Source of the DNA: Boseongicola sp. SB0675_bin_26
GTDB taxonomy: Bacteria; Pseudomonadota; Alphaproteobacteria; Rhodobacterales; Rhodobacteraceae
Length of the DNA: 7,464 nucleotides
Reading direction: 5' to 3'
Assembly (NCBI GenBank): GCA_009843725.1
Contig: VYCX01000559.1
Span: forward strand, 1 to 7,464
Shown: positions 6,052-7,464 of the stretch, piece after piece
Numbering within the stretch: position 1 is the stretch's first letter
Layout of the letters: each line of letters starts with the position of its first letter
Program-made: the position numbers and the translations under genes
The notes under the pieces: generated by a model
Told to the model about the DNA's origin: nothing
The model's input: only the letters and a program-made list of their open reading frames with translations
The model's database searches: none

Positions 6052-6395
6052 GGGGTGCGCACGCTGCTTGCTTTGGCGCTCTCTTATCGGGTCGATAGAT
6101 GCTTGTCACCCTGCAAGAATCGCCTGCCATGCGTGGCGCACCAGGTTCCAGGTGACAGTGGTTCCGGACCGTTCCGCTTGATGTCGTCCGGACGCTTCGG
6201 CATTCTTGCGCTCGGGCACAAACGAGTAGGATCCGTGCGAGAGGAAGACGGCGTGTTTCCGGATTCCGGTCGAGAATTCATTGCCTGGAACGCACGTGTT
6301 GCGGCTGCGTCCGAGGTTCGCATGCGGTGCCGGTGTCGCGGTGCGAGTGCCGGCGGTTCCGGCCGGGAAAGGTGCATGGCAGCGAAGGCAAGCTG
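6052..6395. other. Divergent intergenic region between ppaC and recO
   Basis: These 344 bases separate two genes that point away from each other, so they must contain the promoters for both unless recO is read from further upstream. I found no gene and no convincing core promoter pair. A loose inverted repeat, TCCGGAC at 6163-6169 and GTCCGGA at 6186-6192, has a 16-base loop and unknown meaning. A long plus-strand open frame through ppaC into this interval has no protein-like features and is a shadow of ppaC. Confidence 0.5.
6384..6388 (+). promoter_or_regulatory. Ribosome binding site of recO
   Basis: GAAGG lies 7 bases before the ATG at 6396. It supports that start over the in-frame ATG at 6327, which would add 23 cysteine- and arginine-rich residues not found at the N-terminus of RecO proteins. 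Confidence 0.5.
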
Positions 6396-7121
6396 ATGGA
6401 GTGGTGCGAAGAGGGAGTCGTCCTTGCACGTCGCCGTCACGGGGAAAACGCCTTGATCATCGAGGTGTTCACGCGCGGCCATGGTCGACATGCCGGGATT
6501 GTGCGGGGCGGCGGGTCACGGCGGCTGGCGCCGGTCCTGGAGCCGGGAAACCAGGTTCAGGTGACATGGCGTGCGCGCCTGGCGGAACATCTGGGCAGCT
6601 TCGAGGTCGAGCCGGTGCTGGCCCGCGCCGCATTGCTCATGGGCGAACGTCGGACACTTGCCGGACTGAACGCGGTCACGGCCCTGCTTTCCTACGCTCT
6701 GCCGGAACGGGAACCGCATCCTGCGCTGTATGACGGAACGCTGACAGTGCTTGAAATGATGTGCGACGGACCCTTCTGGCCGCTGGCCTACGTGCGATGG
6801 GAGCTCGCGTTGCTCGAAGAGCTTGGCTTCGGCCTTGACTTGTCCAGATGCGCCGTGACGGGCGCGACTGAAGGGCTTGCCTTTGTTTCGCCCAAGTCCG
6901 GCCGCGCGGTCTCGGACGCCGGGGCCGGGGAGTGGAAACCGAACCTGCTGCCTCTGTCGCCGTCCCTTCTTGGTCAAGGCAGCGGCACCGCCGCCGAGAT
7001 CAGTGACGGCCTGAAGACGACTTGTCATTTCCTGAAATCGCGGCTCGTCCCCGCGCTCGGGAATCGTCGTTTGCCCGAAGCCCGCGACCGGCTGGCAGGC
7101 ATCCTGGCAGGCGAGTCGTGA
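6396..7121 (+). CDS. recO: DNA repair and recombination mediator RecO
   Basis: RecO binds single-stranded DNA and SSB and, with RecR, helps load RecA at gaps in the RecFOR pathway. It also promotes strand annealing. The 241-residue protein starts MEWCEEGVVLARRRHGENAL, the standard beginning of the N-terminal OB-fold (about 1-80). This continues through VFTRGHGRHAGIVRGG and LAPVLEPGNQVQVTWRARL. The helical C-terminal part begins at GLNAVTALLSYALPEREPHP and includes WELALLEELGFGLDL and RCAVTGATEGLAFVSPKSGR. The four-cysteine zinc finger found in some bacteria is absent; only Cys152 is present in the equivalent region, as is usual in the Rhodobacter group. In many alphaproteobacteria recO follows era (rnc-era-recO), but here the upstream neighbour is the divergent ppaC. 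The protein looks complete. Confidence 0.94.
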   Translation: MEWCEEGVVLARRRHGENALIIEVFTRGHGRHAGIVRGGGSRRLAPVLEPGNQVQVTWRARLAEHLGSFEVEPVLARAALLMGERRTLAGLNAVTALLSYALPEREPHPALYDGTLTVLEMMCDGPFWPLAYVRWELALLEELGFGLDLSRCAVTGATEGLAFVSPKSGRAVSDAGAGEWKPNLLPLSPSLLGQGSGTAAEISDGLKTTCHFLKSRLVPALGNRRLPEARDRLAGILAGES

Positions 7122-7464
7122 CCGTAAGGCCAGGGGGGACCGGAACCTGCAAGGCCTGCAGGACGTCGTCATTCCCTTCTTTCGTTGCAAGCTCGAGAAT
7201 GCCGGACGGGACCGCCGGCACCCATCGAGGCCAGTCAGTTCCGCCTGGCTTCCGACAGAAGCCGGAAGTGCCTGACACGCGATTGTCCTTGGGCACCTTG
7301 CACGGGCATCGAGACTGCGGCCACCGGCGCGTCAGGCCCGTGCCTCGAACCTGACGTCATGCGCCGTGAAACAGGCGACGCACGACGGGTTCGGACATGA
7401 CGCGCTGGCATTCGGCGGCGCTTGCTGCGGAGCAGGCAAGCGCGCCGGGGAAGACGTTGGCGGC
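7122..7464. other. Right-end region without a supported gene
   Basis: From the recO stop to about 7356 I see no gene on either strand. A 6-bp stem, CCTGCA/TGCAGG at 7146-7162 with a 5-base loop, follows recO by 25 bases but lacks a T-run. In the last 108 bases two frames run off the window edge. One is a plus-strand ATG at 7397 beginning MTRWHSAALAAEQASAPGKT. The other is a minus-strand frame ending at a TGA at 7357-7359, whose 35 residues include NVFPGALACSAASAAECQRV. Both have GC-rich third positions and I recognise neither. At most one is real, and the window is too short to choose. Confidence 0.4.

Noticed and set aside
4078..6396. Plus-strand open frame of 772 codons
   Set aside because: It is antisense to the HAD and ppaC genes, both of which show complete catalytic motifs on the minus strand. 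The plus-strand translation has no recognisable domain.
7146..7162. Terminator after recO (CCTGCA/TGCAGG stem)
   Set aside because: The stem is only 6 bp and there is no T-run directly after it.

Overview
The window reads as a chromosomal segment from a GC-rich alphaproteobacterium, most likely a member of the Rhodobacterales. The basis is the style of RecO, the ppaC plus TIGR01459-type HAD pair, the fossil PII gene resembling the GlnK form with a G-S-Q-S-G-H T-loop base, and uniformly GC-rich third codon positions. This placement is an inference from family recognition; no search was run.

Layout, left to right. Positions 1-243 hold the 3' end of a small, more AT-rich gene cut by the window edge. 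Positions 244-698 have no recognisable gene but contain a perfect 16-bp palindrome and three CAAATT-type sites phased at exactly 20 bp. Positions 699-1022 hold a decayed glnK (PII) gene. Its frame is still intact end to end except for a TGA exactly at the invariant Gln39 position and an apparent five-codon deletion. Twenty bases later comes an intact ammonium transporter gene, amtB (1043-2347), with a signal peptide and the usual pore residues. So this is a glnK-amtB operon in which the regulator is broken and the transporter is preserved.

Positions 2348-3380 are a gene-poor scar. It carries a chimeric transposase remnant in which an IS4/IS1634-like C-terminal fragment runs directly, in frame, into an IS5-like C-terminal fragment. 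The rest of the interval shows nothing recognisable.

Positions 3381-6051 form a compact minus-strand operon read from right to left: ppaC (manganese-dependent family II inorganic pyrophosphatase), a TIGR01459-type HAD-IIA phosphatase (3-bp gap), and an EamA/DMT-family permease (23-bp overlap). Divergent from it, across 344 bp of non-coding DNA, is recO (6396-7121), the recombination mediator. It does not have era immediately upstream, although that is its common partner in alphaproteobacteria. The last 340 bases are non-coding or carry only ambiguous open frames at the window edge.

I found no complete new defence or mobile system. The most interesting signals are the frame-preserving glnK fossil in front of an intact amtB, the 20-bp-phased repeats upstream of it, and the two-family transposase fossil.
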